A stretch of 64,000 nt of DNA. It comes from Variovorax sp. PBL-E5 (GTDB lineage Bacteria > Pseudomonadota > Gammaproteobacteria > Burkholderiales > Burkholderiaceae_C). Under the pieces are notes generated by a model that was given only the letters and a program-made list of their open reading frames with translations, was not told where the DNA came from and did not search any database. The stretch spans positions 434,001 to 498,000 of the forward strand of contig NZ_LR594673.1 in the NCBI RefSeq assembly GCF_901827185.1, written 5' to 3'. Below, piece after piece: positions 1 through 9,099 of the stretch. Every line of letters begins with the position of its first letter. The first letter of the stretch is position 1. The translations under genes were made by a program, and so were the position numbers.

Positions 1-1013
<1,013 letters not shown>

Positions 1014-1057
1014 CCCTGTCCGACCATCGCCAAACGTGGCGTTCATCGTCGACTAGC

Positions 1058-1810
1058 ATGGTCGGCATGAACCTGTTGCAGTTCGAACTCGATCGCCTGT
1101 ATGGCCTGGGCGCGAGCGCCGCGGATGGCGCCGCCCCGGGCGCTGGAGATGAAGGGCGCCAGCGCGGCGTCCGGGCCCTGGTGCTGGAGTTGGCGCTACC
1201 GGCGGGTGGGCGACAGATCTCCTCGGTCTGGCAGGGTGTCCAATCGGATCTCGGCCTTCCCGCCCCTGCCATCGCGGTCTCGGGCGTCGACGGACTGCAG
1301 CTGTGGTTCTCCCTGGCTTCGCCGATTTCGCCGCGCGCGGGCGAACGCTTTCTGCAGGGCCTCCGTGCACGGTACCTGTCGGACCTCGGGTCGGCGCACG
1401 TCCATTTGATGGCCGACACGGCCGAATTCCCTGCTGCGCCGCCGGTCGAGATCAGCCCGGATCGCTGGTCGGCTTTCGTCGCCCCCGATCTGGCATCGGT
1501 ATTCAGCGATACGCCGTGGCTGGACTTTCCTCCCAACGGCGAAGGCCAGGCGACGCTTCTGCGCGCGCTCGAACCCATGCAACAGGGTGCGTTCGAAGCC
1601 GCGTTGAGCCAGCTGGGTGCCATCGAAGGGGGCGAGTCCGGCGCACCCGCTGCCTCGACGGCACCCGGGCCGACCGAAGTGCGGGCGTGCGAGCAAACGG
1701 ACGCCGATCCGGTACGTTTTCTGAGAGGCGTCATGAACGACGAGACGGCGCCTCTGGCTTTGCGGATAGAAGCCGCAAAGGCCTTGCTTCCCGGTGCCAG
1801 GCGCTCATAG
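1058..1810 (+). CDS. hypothetical protein, about 250 aa
   Basis: Unrecognised soluble protein without signal peptide or membrane segments. A more likely start is the second ATG at 1067 (reading MNLLQFEL); neither start has a convincing Shine-Dalgarno. A central stretch (VSGVDGLQLWFSL) faintly recalls the strand motif of prim-pol/primase-like domains. The C-terminal end (FLRGVMNDETAPLALRIEAA) recalls the tail seen in some phage-related small proteins. Both resemblances are impressions from memory, not demonstrated homology. It begins 44 bp after the ABC ATPase and is followed by 204 bp without a convincing gene. Codon use is like the neighbours. Function not assigned. Confidence 0.6.
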   Translation: MVGMNLLQFELDRLYGLGASAADGAAPGAGDEGRQRGVRALVLELALPAGGRQISSVWQGVQSDLGLPAPAIAVSGVDGLQLWFSLASPISPRAGERFLQGLRARYLSDLGSAHVHLMADTAEFPAAPPVEISPDRWSAFVAPDLASVFSDTPWLDFPPNGEGQATLLRALEPMQQGAFEAALSQLGAIEGGESGAPAASTAPGPTEVRACEQTDADPVRFLRGVMNDETAPLALRIEAAKALLPGARRS

Positions 1811-2014
1811 ACATCGCGCAGCACTCATGCAGGCAGGATGCCCGAGGAGCTGCTGACGCGGCTGCTCGGGCGGCGCTGAGCCCCGGGGGCCTCGGCCATC
1901 TGGCACATGGACGCGCCCCGCGCGGCGGCGTAGCATTTTTCTCCTTGCCGCCTCAGCCGCGGCGACAAGTTCCGAGTCAGTGAGGCTGGCCATTCAACGC
2001 ACAAGGAGCTTGCT

Positions 2015-2617
2015 ATGAGCTATCACCTGGAAGGTCGTCTGCTGGAGGTCTGCAACTGCAATGTCCTGTGTCCGTGCTGGATCGGAGAGGATCCGGACAA
2101 CGGGACCTGCGACACCATCGTCGCCTGGCGCATCGACAAGGGCACGGTCGATGGCCTCGACGTCGGCGGCAACACCATCGCCGCCGTGGCCCATGTGCCC
2201 GGCAACATCCTGCAGGGCAACTGGACGGCCGCGATCTTCGTGGACGACAACGCCTCCAAGGAGCAGGAAGAGATGCTGCTCAAGGTCTACACCGGCCAGG
2301 CCGGCGGGCCGATCGCCGATCTCGCCAAGCTGATCGGCACCGTGGTGTCGGTGGAGCGCGCCAAGATCGACTTTCACGTGAACGAGGGCAGCGGCAAGCT
2401 GTCGATCGGCAGCGACTACTACGCCGAACTGGAGCCCTACCGCGGCGCGACCGGCGGCCAGACCGTGCTGTCCGACACCGTGTTCTCGACCGTGCCGGGC
2501 GCGCCGGTCTTCGTCGGCAAGGCGCCGACCTACCGCTCGAAGAACGCCGCCCTGGGCATCGACCTGGACATCAAGAACCACAACGCGCTGCAAAGCACCT
2601 TCGTGTTCGACGCTTGA
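2015..2617 (+). CDS. DUF1326 domain-containing protein
   Basis: 200-aa cytoplasmic protein of the DUF1326 family. The N-terminus carries the family's Cys-rich signature (EVCNCNVLCPCW, residues about 11-22), which suggests metal or thiol chemistry, although no activity is established. A good Shine-Dalgarno (AAGGAG) sits at about 2001-2006, 8 bases before the ATG. It is followed after 10 bp by a DUF2182 membrane protein; DUF1326 and DUF2182 genes are commonly adjacent in proteobacteria, so the pair was probably one functional unit before the partner was broken. Confidence 0.85.
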   Translation: MSYHLEGRLLEVCNCNVLCPCWIGEDPDNGTCDTIVAWRIDKGTVDGLDVGGNTIAAVAHVPGNILQGNWTAAIFVDDNASKEQEEMLLKVYTGQAGGPIADLAKLIGTVVSVERAKIDFHVNEGSGKLSIGSDYYAELEPYRGATGGQTVLSDTVFSTVPGAPVFVGKAPTYRSKNAALGIDLDIKNHNALQSTFVFDA

Positions 2618-2627
2618 GCGCCCCGCC

Positions 2628-3224
2628 ATGCCCGCCGCCGCGCGTGCGGTACCGCTGGCCGGCCCCGCGCGCCACCGCCGAGTGTTTCTGCCGCTGCTGG
2701 CTGCGCTGGTCGTGCTGGCGTGGGTGGTGCTGTGGGCCTGGGCGCGCAGCCCCTGGGGACGCTACCTCGAGCACGGGGACTGGATGGCCTCAGGCCCGGC
2801 CGCCTTCCTGTGCCGCGCCCTGCCCGCCGGCGAATGGTGGCTGCCCGGATTGCTCTATGCCCTTGCCTGGGTACTGATGACCGCTGCCATGATGCTGCCC
2901 ACCACCTTGCCCCTGTTCGACGTGTTCGACCGGATGACCGCGCGGCGCGCGGACCATCGCCGCCTGATGCTGCTGCTCGGTCTCGGCTACATGGCGGCGT
3001 GGGGCGCCTTCGGGCTGCTGGCCCATGGGCTGCACACGGCGCTGCTGTCCGTGCTCGCGAAATCACCCACGCTGGCCTGGCATGGCTGGCTGATCGGCGC
3101 GGCCGTCATCGCGCTGGCCGGCGCCTTCCAGTTCAGCCGGCTCAAGTACCGGTGCCTCGACAAATGCCGCACGCCTCTGGGCTTCGCGCTGCTGGGGCCA
3201 TCCGCTGCTCGAGGTAAGCCGTAG
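2628..3224 (+). pseudogene. DUF2182 predicted metal-binding membrane protein, 3' end lost
   Basis: The first about 190 residues match the DUF2182 pattern: an N-terminal membrane helix, the MMLPT motif in a helix near residues 85-95, further hydrophobic helices, and the Cys-containing FQFSRLKYRCLDKC motif near residue 165-178. The family normally continues for another 60-80 residues with more helices. Here the similarity stops at about base 3195 and the frame runs into unrelated sequence with a stop at 3224, just before insertion-sequence remnants. I infer truncation by an IS-associated event. Start chosen at 2628, 10 bp after the DUF1326 stop. Confidence 0.75.
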
Positions 3225-3297
3225 GCAGGTGCCCGGCAGCCTCCGGCCGGCGATCCGCTCACGAGCTGGGGGTCTTTGAACCGAGGGAGGATCGCGA

Positions 3298-3780
3298 TGG
3301 CGCAGAGGCTGCAAAGCGTGGGCGAGCTGTTCAAAGGGCGGCACTTCGAGAGAGAGATCACGTGTTGTGCGTTCGCTGGTACCAGCGCTTCAAGCTGAGC
3401 CTTCGCGACCTCGTGGAGATGATGACCGAGCGCGGCCTGGTATTGGCCCACACCCCGATCATGCGCGGGGTGCAACGATTCGTGCCCGAGTTCGAGAAGC
3501 GCTGGAATCGATTTGCTCGCAAGGCCGGTCGTTCGCGGCGCGTCGACGAAACCTACGTGAGAATCCGCGGCAGATGGACCTATCTATACCGTATACCGGG
3601 CTGCCGATCGAGTCGAGACGTGAAGTCGCGCACCAAGCCCATGCTCGGCTTCAAGGTCTTCGATCGCGCGGCGGTAACAATCGCTGGCATCGAGCTGCTG
3701 CATCGCATTCGCAAAGGTCAGTTCAAGCCCGGTCGACTGCGCCCTGCGGGCCAAGCCGCGAAGCGCGTGCTCGCCACTTG
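3298..3780 (+). pseudogene. IS6-family transposase, decayed (type 1)
   Basis: The N-terminal LFKGRHFEREI segment starts at 3298. One base is missing near 3357-3362, shifting into the frame that reads LCVRWYQRFKLSLRDLVEMM, the IS6 helix-turn-helix. The first DDE aspartate (VDETY) is present near 3546. After TYLYR (about 3592) roughly the central third of the protein is deleted and the sequence resumes at VKSRTKPMLGFKVF and the C-terminal IRKGQFKPG. The second DDE aspartate region is therefore gone. At least one frameshift plus an internal deletion make it inactive. It lies directly behind the truncated DUF2182 gene. Confidence 0.85.
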
Positions 3781-3804
3781 CCCAGAGGCGCCACGCAAGA
3801 TCGT

Positions 3805-4087
3805 CCCAACCAGCTGCAAAGCTGTCCAGCTGCCAAGGCCGAGATTCCTGAGCTTGCGGCCGTGCGGCACGTGTTCGTGAAGGCCTGTGCGCGCGTGAAC
3901 AACCGCGCCGAAAACAGCCATCAGCCCTCGCGAGCGCGAGCGGCGCATGGGAGGCTTTCGCCGGCCCGAGCGCTCGCAGAACTTTCTATCGAGCTTCGGT
4001 TCTATCCACCAGCACTTCGCGCTCAAGCACCATCTGTTGCGCGCCTCGCTCTACCGCAAACAACTGGCCGCGCGCTTCGACGCCTAG
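3805..4087 (+). pseudogene. second, different IS6/IS240-like transposase, C-terminal fragment
   Basis: Only the C-terminal half remains: QLQSCPAAKAEIPEL, then VNNRAENSHQP (the region of the last acidic catalytic residue). A frameshift near 3928 follows, after which the frame reading RERERRMGGF runs through ALKHHLLRASLYRKQL to the natural stop TAG at 4085-4087. This sequence family differs from the type 1 relic upstream, whose C-terminus is of the MLGFKVF/IRKGQ type, so two IS copies were spliced together here. No N-terminal part is present. The IS right end lies downstream. Confidence 0.8.
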
Positions 4088-4114
4088 CGCCCTTTCACCG
4101 ACGTCGCCCAAACG

Positions 4115-4185
4115 CCGTGCGCCGCCTTCTGAGAGATCCATCTCCAGACCTTTTTCAACCCGCCATCGCTAACGTGACAAAGCCG
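4115..4185. repeat. 71-bp direct repeat, copy 1 (probable IS right end)
   Basis: Bases 4115-4185 are identical to 29478-29548 in the same orientation. The complementary strand of the outer edge begins GGCTTTGTCACG, reminiscent of the GGC...TGT start of IS6-family terminal repeats. With the transposase stop at 4087, this fits the 3' end of the type 2 element. The matching left end was not found upstream. Confidence 0.85.
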
Positions 4186-4204
4186 AGAGGGCTGCGCCCG
4201 CCTT

Positions 4205-4222
4205 CGCCGCCGCGTGGCGGCG
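4205..4222 (-). terminator. GC hairpin behind the flavin reductase operon
   Basis: A perfect 7-bp stem (CGCCGCC/GGCGGCG) with a 4-base GCGT loop lies 22 bp beyond the stop of the leftward operon. There is no T-run on the minus strand, so intrinsic termination is uncertain. Confidence 0.3.
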
Positions 4223-4243
4223 ATACATGGCCCAGCGACGGGC

Positions 4244-4693
4244 TCAGAGCGCACGGCAGCCGTGCACCTGCCCGCGCAAGGCCACGTCACCGGTCTCGCC
4301 GGTACCACGGCGGAAGCTTGCGAGCTGCGCGAAATGCACGACCTCGTCACCGCAGTCGATGCGGTCGAACACCACCGCCTCGAAGCTTGCGAGCGAATCT
4401 GTCGCCAGTGGCGCGCCGAGTTCCTCGCCCGGCTGCCAGTGCAGCAGGCTGGGCGGCTGTCTGCCCGCGAGCACGCTCACACCGCACGCCTGGTCGAGGC
4501 TGAAGTGCAGTTCCTCGTCCTTGCCCAGCACCCACACGACGATGGCAGGCGTGAGCGACACGGAGTTGAAGGCAAGCGCCTGCGTCGCGCGCGGCCGCCC
4601 GTTGTCGCCGCGCAGCGAGATCAGAACCCGGCCCGTGGCGAAAAGGCCCTGCGGCAGCGGCGGGCAAGGCGCAAGGATGGGCATGGCGTTCAT
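4244..4693 (-). CDS. flavin reductase-like (FMN-binding split-barrel) protein
   Basis: 149-aa protein resembling the flavin reductase-like domain: an early FATGRVLISL strand, FNSVSLTPAIVVWVLGK (the family's N-S-x-S-x-x-P-P-type segment), then the SVLAGRQ strand. It is shorter than the adjacent reductase. Its ATG overlaps the stop of the upstream reductase (ATGA, 4690-4693), indicating translational coupling. The two proteins are diverged rather than a recent duplication. It may supply reduced FMN to a monooxygenase or be a non-reductase flavin-binding protein. No flavin-dependent monooxygenase is in the window. The conserved catalytic features cannot be verified by eye. Confidence 0.72.
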   Translation of the reverse strand: MNAMPILAPCPPLPQGLFATGRVLISLRGDNGRPRATQALAFNSVSLTPAIVVWVLGKDEELHFSLDQACGVSVLAGRQPPSLLHWQPGEELGAPLATDSLASFEAVVFDRIDCGDEVVHFAQLASFRRGTGETGDVALRGQVHGCRAL

Positions 4694-5220
4694 GCGGCGA
4701 GGCCCTCGGCCAAGGCGGCGCGCGAGGCCTGCGCATCCAACGCCATGCGCTCGATCGCGGCGTAGCGGCCATCCACGTAGAGCAGCGGCCGCAAGTTCGC
4801 GTCCGCGTCCCACGCCACCACGTCGCCGATGAACGCGACGTGATCGCCGATCTCGCGCACGATGATGTTCGAGCATTCGAATCGCGCCATGCTGCCCACA
4901 ATGAGCGGCATGCCGATTGCAGCGCCGCGATGCCAGTCGACGCCGGCAAGCCGGTCCGCCACTGGCGACGCCATTTGCGTCGAAATCGCCTGCTGGTGTT
5001 CGGCAAGCAGCGACACGCCGAAGCGTCCCGCGGCTTCGAAAGCCGGTCGCGACCGCGATGAGCGGCCCAGGCTCCAGATGATGCAGGGCTGTGCCGACAT
5101 CACCGGCAGCACCGAGTTGGCAGTCATGCACACGGGCGTGCCATCGACAGCGACCGTCGTCACCACGCACACGCACGTGGGCACACGCCCGAGGGAGTTG
5201 CGCAGCGCCTTCATGTCCAT
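4690..5220 (-). CDS. flavin reductase family protein
   Basis: 176-aa member of the flavin reductase-like family (NAD(P)H:FMN oxidoreductases such as HpaC). It starts MKALRNSLGRVPTCVCVVTT after two extra residues, includes TANSVLPVMSAQP (the flavin-contacting NS..S.P segment), then FGVSLLAEHQ, and ends with the typical YVDGRYAAIE strand. It lies 9 bp behind MmgE/PrpD and overlaps the next gene by 4 bp, forming a three-gene leftward operon that starts at 6618. Such reductases normally serve two-component monooxygenases; none is seen nearby, and IS debris sits immediately beyond the operon. Confidence 0.82.
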   Translation of the reverse strand: MDMKALRNSLGRVPTCVCVVTTVAVDGTPVCMTANSVLPVMSAQPCIIWSLGRSSRSRPAFEAAGRFGVSLLAEHQQAISTQMASPVADRLAGVDWHRGAAIGMPLIVGSMARFECSNIIVREIGDHVAFIGDVVAWDADANLRPLLYVDGRYAAIERMALDAQASRAALAEGLAA

Positions 5221-5229
5221 GGGGCCATC

Positions 5230-6618
5230 CTATTCCTGCCGGATGCCGCCCGGTTCGGCAGAGTGAAACGGAGCGAAAAGATCCGCCGCGTCGGCGCAGA
5301 TCTCCAGCGCATCGAGGCGCCCCAGCCACTCATCGCACTGCGCGGCATCGAGGGGCCGTGTGCCGCGTACGAGGCAGTCGCGCGCTTTGGCCCGCAAGTC
5401 CGATTCGGTCATGGGGTTCGCGCGGGTACCGGGCACCTCCTCCACGCGGCGGGCGAGCACGCGGCCGTCCCGCAGGGTGAGACGCACTTCGGCGGGCGCG
5501 AGCTTGCCGGAGTTCGTCTCGTCCACCTCGATGGCGATGCGGTTCGCGAACGCAAGGAGCCTTGGATCGAGTGCACTGGCCGGCTCGATCTCTTGCAGCC
5601 CCACGCGCTTGCGGGCCACGGCGCTCGCCACGCAATAGCGCACGCTGAACTGCGCGGCGACGGTAGGGTTGTCCGCGGGCGAATACGGCGCGCCGACGAT
5701 GCCGTTCATGTAGGGCGAGATGCGGATCACCGCGCTTTCGATCATCGACTCGTCCAGCGCATGCTCGACTGCCAGTTGCAGCGCCGCTTCCGTGGCCGCG
5801 TGGCCGCAGCCGCAGGTGGGGAATTTCTTGTAGCTCGACAGCATGCCTTCGAAGCGCCTGCCCAGTCCATCGAGCACGATTTTTTCGTCGCCGCCGCGTT
5901 CGAAGCGCGCGTACAGGCCGTGGCGCCCCGCGAAAGGTTCGGTCGGCGCGCTAACACCCCACGCGGCAAGGAGCGCCGAATGCGCCCCACCGCGCGCGGC
6001 GATGGCGGACTGCACGCGCTTGAGCCCCGTCTGCTCGACGATCGCCTGCTGCGTGCCGCCCGTGTGTCCGAGCGCAATGCCCAGCGATTGCGCAATGCCG
6101 TGTTCGTCCAGCCCGAGAAGGCGTGCGCAACCGGCGGCAGCGCCGAACACGCCATAGATCGAGCTGTGCCACCAGCCCGTGTGCTCCGCTGCGCCGAGTG
6201 CGAGGCGGCAGGTCACATCGCAGGCGAGCGCCGTTGCCGCAATGAGCTCGCGGCCGCTGGCGTGGCGCTCCTGCGCGAATGCGAAGACCGCCGGCACACA
6301 CACCAGGTCCGCATGCACCAGCCCGGCGTCGTGCAGCGAATCGAATTCCAGCGCGGCAGCGGCCACACCGTTGAGGAAGACGGCGTCGAGCGCGCGAGCC
6401 CGCCCGCCCGTTCCCCAGACATCGCATGGACCCAGGGCAGCGCCGCCCAGCGTGCCGCCCCGCATCGCCTCCAGCCCGGCAAACGCCGAGCCCGCCCAGC
6501 CGACGGCCAGCGTGTCGCGCAGCAGCAGGCGCGTGGCCTGGATGGCGTCCGGTGGCAAGTCCTCGAATCGCCGCATGGCGACGTGCCGCGAGAGGGCCTG
6601 GGCGAGTGTGTCGGTCAT
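5230..6618 (-). CDS. MmgE/PrpD family protein
   Basis: 462-aa protein of the MmgE/PrpD family, which contains 2-methylcitrate dehydratase, cis-aconitate decarboxylase and many uncharacterised dehydratases or isomerases acting on carboxylic acids. The N-terminal all-helical domain is recognisable by the RDTLAVGWAGS and LNGVAAAALEFDSLHD motifs and the later HSSIYGVFGAAAG segment. The C-terminal domain shows KKFPTCGCGH and a late NPMTESDLRAKARD. I chose the ATG at 6618 because family homology begins there, although the frame stays open further upstream. It is first in an operon with two flavin reductase-like genes and divergent from a CoA ligase. The substrate is not inferable, and nothing marks it as a true methylcitrate dehydratase because prpBC are absent. 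Confidence 0.88.
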   Translation of the reverse strand: MTDTLAQALSRHVAMRRFEDLPPDAIQATRLLLRDTLAVGWAGSAFAGLEAMRGGTLGGAALGPCDVWGTGGRARALDAVFLNGVAAAALEFDSLHDAGLVHADLVCVPAVFAFAQERHASGRELIAATALACDVTCRLALGAAEHTGWWHSSIYGVFGAAAGCARLLGLDEHGIAQSLGIALGHTGGTQQAIVEQTGLKRVQSAIAARGGAHSALLAAWGVSAPTEPFAGRHGLYARFERGGDEKIVLDGLGRRFEGMLSSYKKFPTCGCGHAATEAALQLAVEHALDESMIESAVIRISPYMNGIVGAPYSPADNPTVAAQFSVRYCVASAVARKRVGLQEIEPASALDPRLLAFANRIAIEVDETNSGKLAPAEVRLTLRDGRVLARRVEEVPGTRANPMTESDLRAKARDCLVRGTRPLDAAQCDEWLGRLDALEICADAADLFAPFHSAEPGGIRQE

Positions 6619-6664
6619 GTCCGGTCCTGATCCTCGCCATCGTAACCAGCGCCTGCCCGCGCGC

Positions 6665-6681
6665 GTTCCGCCCTGCGAAAC
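6665..6681. promoter_or_regulatory. candidate IclR operator, copy a
   Basis: A 17-bp imperfect palindrome of form GTTCC-N7-GAAAC lies in the 96-bp gap between the divergent MmgE/PrpD and ligase genes, 33 bp before the ligase ATG. The same pattern recurs at 9046, 10301, 15220, 20406 and 21198-21280, always between genes. Confidence 0.55.
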
Positions 6682-6714
6682 CGCAAGCGGCGCACCGCAC
6701 GCTATCGTCGGTCC

Positions 6715-8112
6715 ATGCCAATCGATCCTGGTGCCGGTTTCGGGCCCGACGTTCACTTCGCACAGCCCGGCGACGACCTGGGGCGCCCCTACTGGAATAC
6801 CAAGCGCGAGGCCATGCCCGCCGGGCTCATGCGCGAAGTGCAGTTGCAAAAGCTGCGCGTGCAGCTCGACTACCTGGAAAGCCACTCGGCCCTGTACCAG
6901 CGCAAGTTCGCGCAGGCGGGCTTTCGTGCGAAGGACCTCCAGACCATCGACGAACTCGCGCAGTTGCCCTTCACCACGAAGGCCGAGTTGCGCGCGGGGC
7001 AGGAATCGCACCCGCCGTTCGGCCTGCACCAGGCCGCGGCCGACAGCGAGATCATCCGCACCACTGCCACGTCAGGCACCACGGGCAAGCCGGTGTTCCA
7101 GGCGTACACGCGCCACGACGTGCTGATGCGAAGCGAGAGCATCGCGCGGGCGCTGTGGTCCTTCGGGGTCCGGCCCGGCGACCGCGTGGTCAACGGCTTT
7201 GCGCTGAGCATGTTCAACGCGGGCGTGCCGATCTGCACGTCGATCGAACATCTGGGCGCCAACAGCATTCCGGTGGGCGCAGAAAAGCGCGCCGAAGGCA
7301 TGCTGAGGATGATGAAGGAGATCCGCGCCACGGCGTGGATCGGAACGCCCTCGTTCATGGCCTACCTGACCGAGCGTTGCCGCGACGTGCTGGGCATGGA
7401 CCCGGCCGATCTCGGCGTGCGCGTGATCTGCGGCGGGGGCGAGTCGGGTTTCGAGGTGCCGGAGTTTCGCCGCCGCATCGAGGAGGCCTGGGGCACGCCG
7501 CACGTGTACGACTTCGCCTCGTCGTCGGATGCGCAGCCCAACAACTTCTCGCACTGCCACGTGCGCGAGGGCAAGCACCAGACCACGCCCGACATGGCGC
7601 TGGTGCAACTCATCGATCCTGCAGCCGGCACGCTGCTGCCCCTGGAAGACGGCGCCGAGGGCGAGTACATCTTCACGCACCTCAGCCGCCACGCCTGCGG
7701 GCTGGTGCGCTACCGCAGCGGGGACGTGCTGAAGGTGCGCGTGGGCGATTGCGCCTGCGGGCGCACGGGCTTTCGAATGGACATCGTCGGCCGCACCGAC
7801 GACATGCTGATCGTGCGCGGCGTGAACCTCTATCCGTCCGCGGTGCAGGCGGTCGTCAACCAGTTCGAGCCACAGCTGGCGGGGCCGATGCAAATCGTGT
7901 TGAAAGCCAAAGGGCCGAAAGTGGAGCCACCGCTGCACGTGCGCGCCGAGGTGAGCGCGGGCATCGACGGCGCCAGCCTCGAGACATTGAAAGCGGCCTT
8001 CGAGAACGCATGCCGCGAGCAGCTCAATGTGCGCGTGCGCGTGGAATGCGTCGCGACCTGCTCGCTCGACCGCACGGAAAGCAAGGCGAAGCTGATCGTC
8101 GTGGAGTCCTGA
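6715..8112 (+). CDS. phenylacetate-CoA ligase (PaaK) family acyl-CoA synthetase
   Basis: 465-aa adenylate-forming ligase that would activate an aryl or alicyclic carboxylate with ATP and CoA. The TTATSGTTGKPVF P-loop is near residues 116-128. The acyl-binding and adenine motifs follow (GTPSFMAYL, YDFASSSDAQPN), with GRTDDMLIVRGVNLYP near 360-375 starting the C-terminal lid, and a lysine near the C-terminus (TESKAK). A Cys pair in DCACG resembles the PaaK-family zinc-like knuckle. It is alone in its transcription unit, divergent from MmgE/PrpD and convergent with an IclR regulator. Length and motifs fit PaaK-like enzymes, but the paa operon genes are absent, so phenylacetate is not assumed to be the substrate. 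Confidence 0.9.
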   Translation: MPIDPGAGFGPDVHFAQPGDDLGRPYWNTKREAMPAGLMREVQLQKLRVQLDYLESHSALYQRKFAQAGFRAKDLQTIDELAQLPFTTKAELRAGQESHPPFGLHQAAADSEIIRTTATSGTTGKPVFQAYTRHDVLMRSESIARALWSFGVRPGDRVVNGFALSMFNAGVPICTSIEHLGANSIPVGAEKRAEGMLRMMKEIRATAWIGTPSFMAYLTERCRDVLGMDPADLGVRVICGGGESGFEVPEFRRRIEEAWGTPHVYDFASSSDAQPNNFSHCHVREGKHQTTPDMALVQLIDPAAGTLLPLEDGAEGEYIFTHLSRHACGLVRYRSGDVLKVRVGDCACGRTGFRMDIVGRTDDMLIVRGVNLYPSAVQAVVNQFEPQLAGPMQIVLKAKGPKVEPPLHVRAEVSAGIDGASLETLKAAFENACREQLNVRVRVECVATCSLDRTESKAKLIVVES

Positions 8113-8132
8113 ACTGCGGGCAAGCCGCGTTC
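8111..8132. terminator. stem-loop shared by convergent ligase and IclR genes
   Basis: GAAC-T-GCGG and CCGC-GTTC form an 8-bp stem with one bulged T and a 5-base loop exactly across the 18-bp gap, overlapping both stop codons. No long T-tract follows on either strand. A bidirectional terminator is plausible from its position. Confidence 0.35.
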
Positions 8133-9012
8133 AGTGCCGCCGCGCCCACGCGTCGGGCAGCGGCTGCGGGGGCTCGGCCTCGGCGTTGGCCAGCCGCTCT
8201 TTCATCTGCGCCACCAGCTCCGCCAGGCGCGGGCCGATGTCGTCGAACAAGCGAGCGTGCGACGACGCTTCCGCGGTGATCGCGCAATTGAAGACGTAGG
8301 GCTCGCCCTGGTCGGGCAAGTGGATGGGTGCGGCCACCACATGCACGCTGGGTCGCACGAGCCCTTCGTGCACGCAAAAGCCCAGGCGCGCGACCTGTTC
8401 GCGCGAGCGCTCGATGCGGCTCGCCGTCGCCTCCCATTCGTCGGGCATCGATGTGCGGATGTCCGACAGCAGCGACTCGCGCGTGCCCTGCGGCAACGCG
8501 GCAAGGAACGCATCGCCCATGCACGAGCGCCCGAGCGCGAACGTCTTGCCGATGTCCGAGATCCAGCCTGCCGATTCGACGCGCTTGGCCGTGTGCACGT
8601 AGACCATGTTCAGGCCGTCGCGCACGCCGAGCGACACCGCGCCGCCCACCGCGTCGGCCAGTTCGCGCATCGGTGTGCGGGCCGCCTGCCGCAGCTTGAT
8701 GTTGGCCAGAAGCGGATGCGCCATCGACAGGACCGCACGGCCGAGCACGTACTTGCCGTACTTGCCCGCCTCGGGCAGGAAATGCAGGAAACCCAGGCTG
8801 GTGAGCGTGTAGGTCAGCCGCGAGACGGTGGCCTTGGGCAGGCCCGTGCGCTGGCTGATTTCCTTGTTGCCGAGCACGGGCGCTTCGGCGCTGAACGCGC
8901 GCAGCACGTCCAGGCCGCGCGCGAGCGTGATGGCGAACTGGCGGTCGCCCACATGCGCGCCGCCGGCCTCGTCGAACGGCTCTTCCGGAAGATCGGGCGG
9001 GTTTCGGGTCAC
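8131..9012 (-). CDS. IclR family transcriptional regulator
   Basis: 293-aa regulator. The N-terminal winged helix is at residues about 28-90 (LARGLDVLRAF, then ISQRTGLPKATVSRLTYTL as recognition helix). The C-terminal effector domain follows, with a typical HTAKR and a late FVHEGLVRPSVHVVAAPI strand. It is convergent with the ligase and downstream of the 9100-10248 dehydrogenase. A copy of the cluster's palindromic motif lies 34 bp upstream of its start, consistent with autoregulation. It is related to the second IclR gene at 12366, with a near-identical DNA-binding layout (TVSRLTYTLT in both), so the two may read the same operator. The effector is unknown. Confidence 0.93.
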   Translation of the reverse strand: MTRNPPDLPEEPFDEAGGAHVGDRQFAITLARGLDVLRAFSAEAPVLGNKEISQRTGLPKATVSRLTYTLTSLGFLHFLPEAGKYGKYVLGRAVLSMAHPLLANIKLRQAARTPMRELADAVGGAVSLGVRDGLNMVYVHTAKRVESAGWISDIGKTFALGRSCMGDAFLAALPQGTRESLLSDIRTSMPDEWEATASRIERSREQVARLGFCVHEGLVRPSVHVVAAPIHLPDQGEPYVFNCAITAEASSHARLFDDIGPRLAELVAQMKERLANAEAEPPQPLPDAWARRH

Positions 9013-9045
9013 GCGCCATCGTACGTCCCCGCGCCGCAGCGTGCA

Positions 9046-9062
9046 TTTCTGCGGAGTGAAAC
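9046..9062. promoter_or_regulatory. candidate IclR operator, copy b
   Basis: TTTCT-N7-GAAAC, a weaker match with one good half-site, sits 34 bp upstream of the IclR start, between it and the dehydrogenase that ends at 9100. Confidence 0.4.
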
Positions 9063-9099
9063 CCAGCGGCTGCGGGACCGGGGATTTACCCGAAGCCGG

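Noticed and set aside
1847-1891. A tiny ORF (MPEELLTRLLGRR) before the DUF1326 gene
   Set aside because: No Shine-Dalgarno, overlaps a GC-rich potential stem (GCCCGAG/CTCGGGC), and too short to judge. The 1811-2014 gap otherwise holds only the DUF1326 ribosome-binding site.
4115-4185. The 71-bp repeat as a tRNA-type or phage attachment site
   Set aside because: No tRNA sequence and no integrase is present. Position next to transposase relics and the GGCTTTGT edge fit an IS end better.
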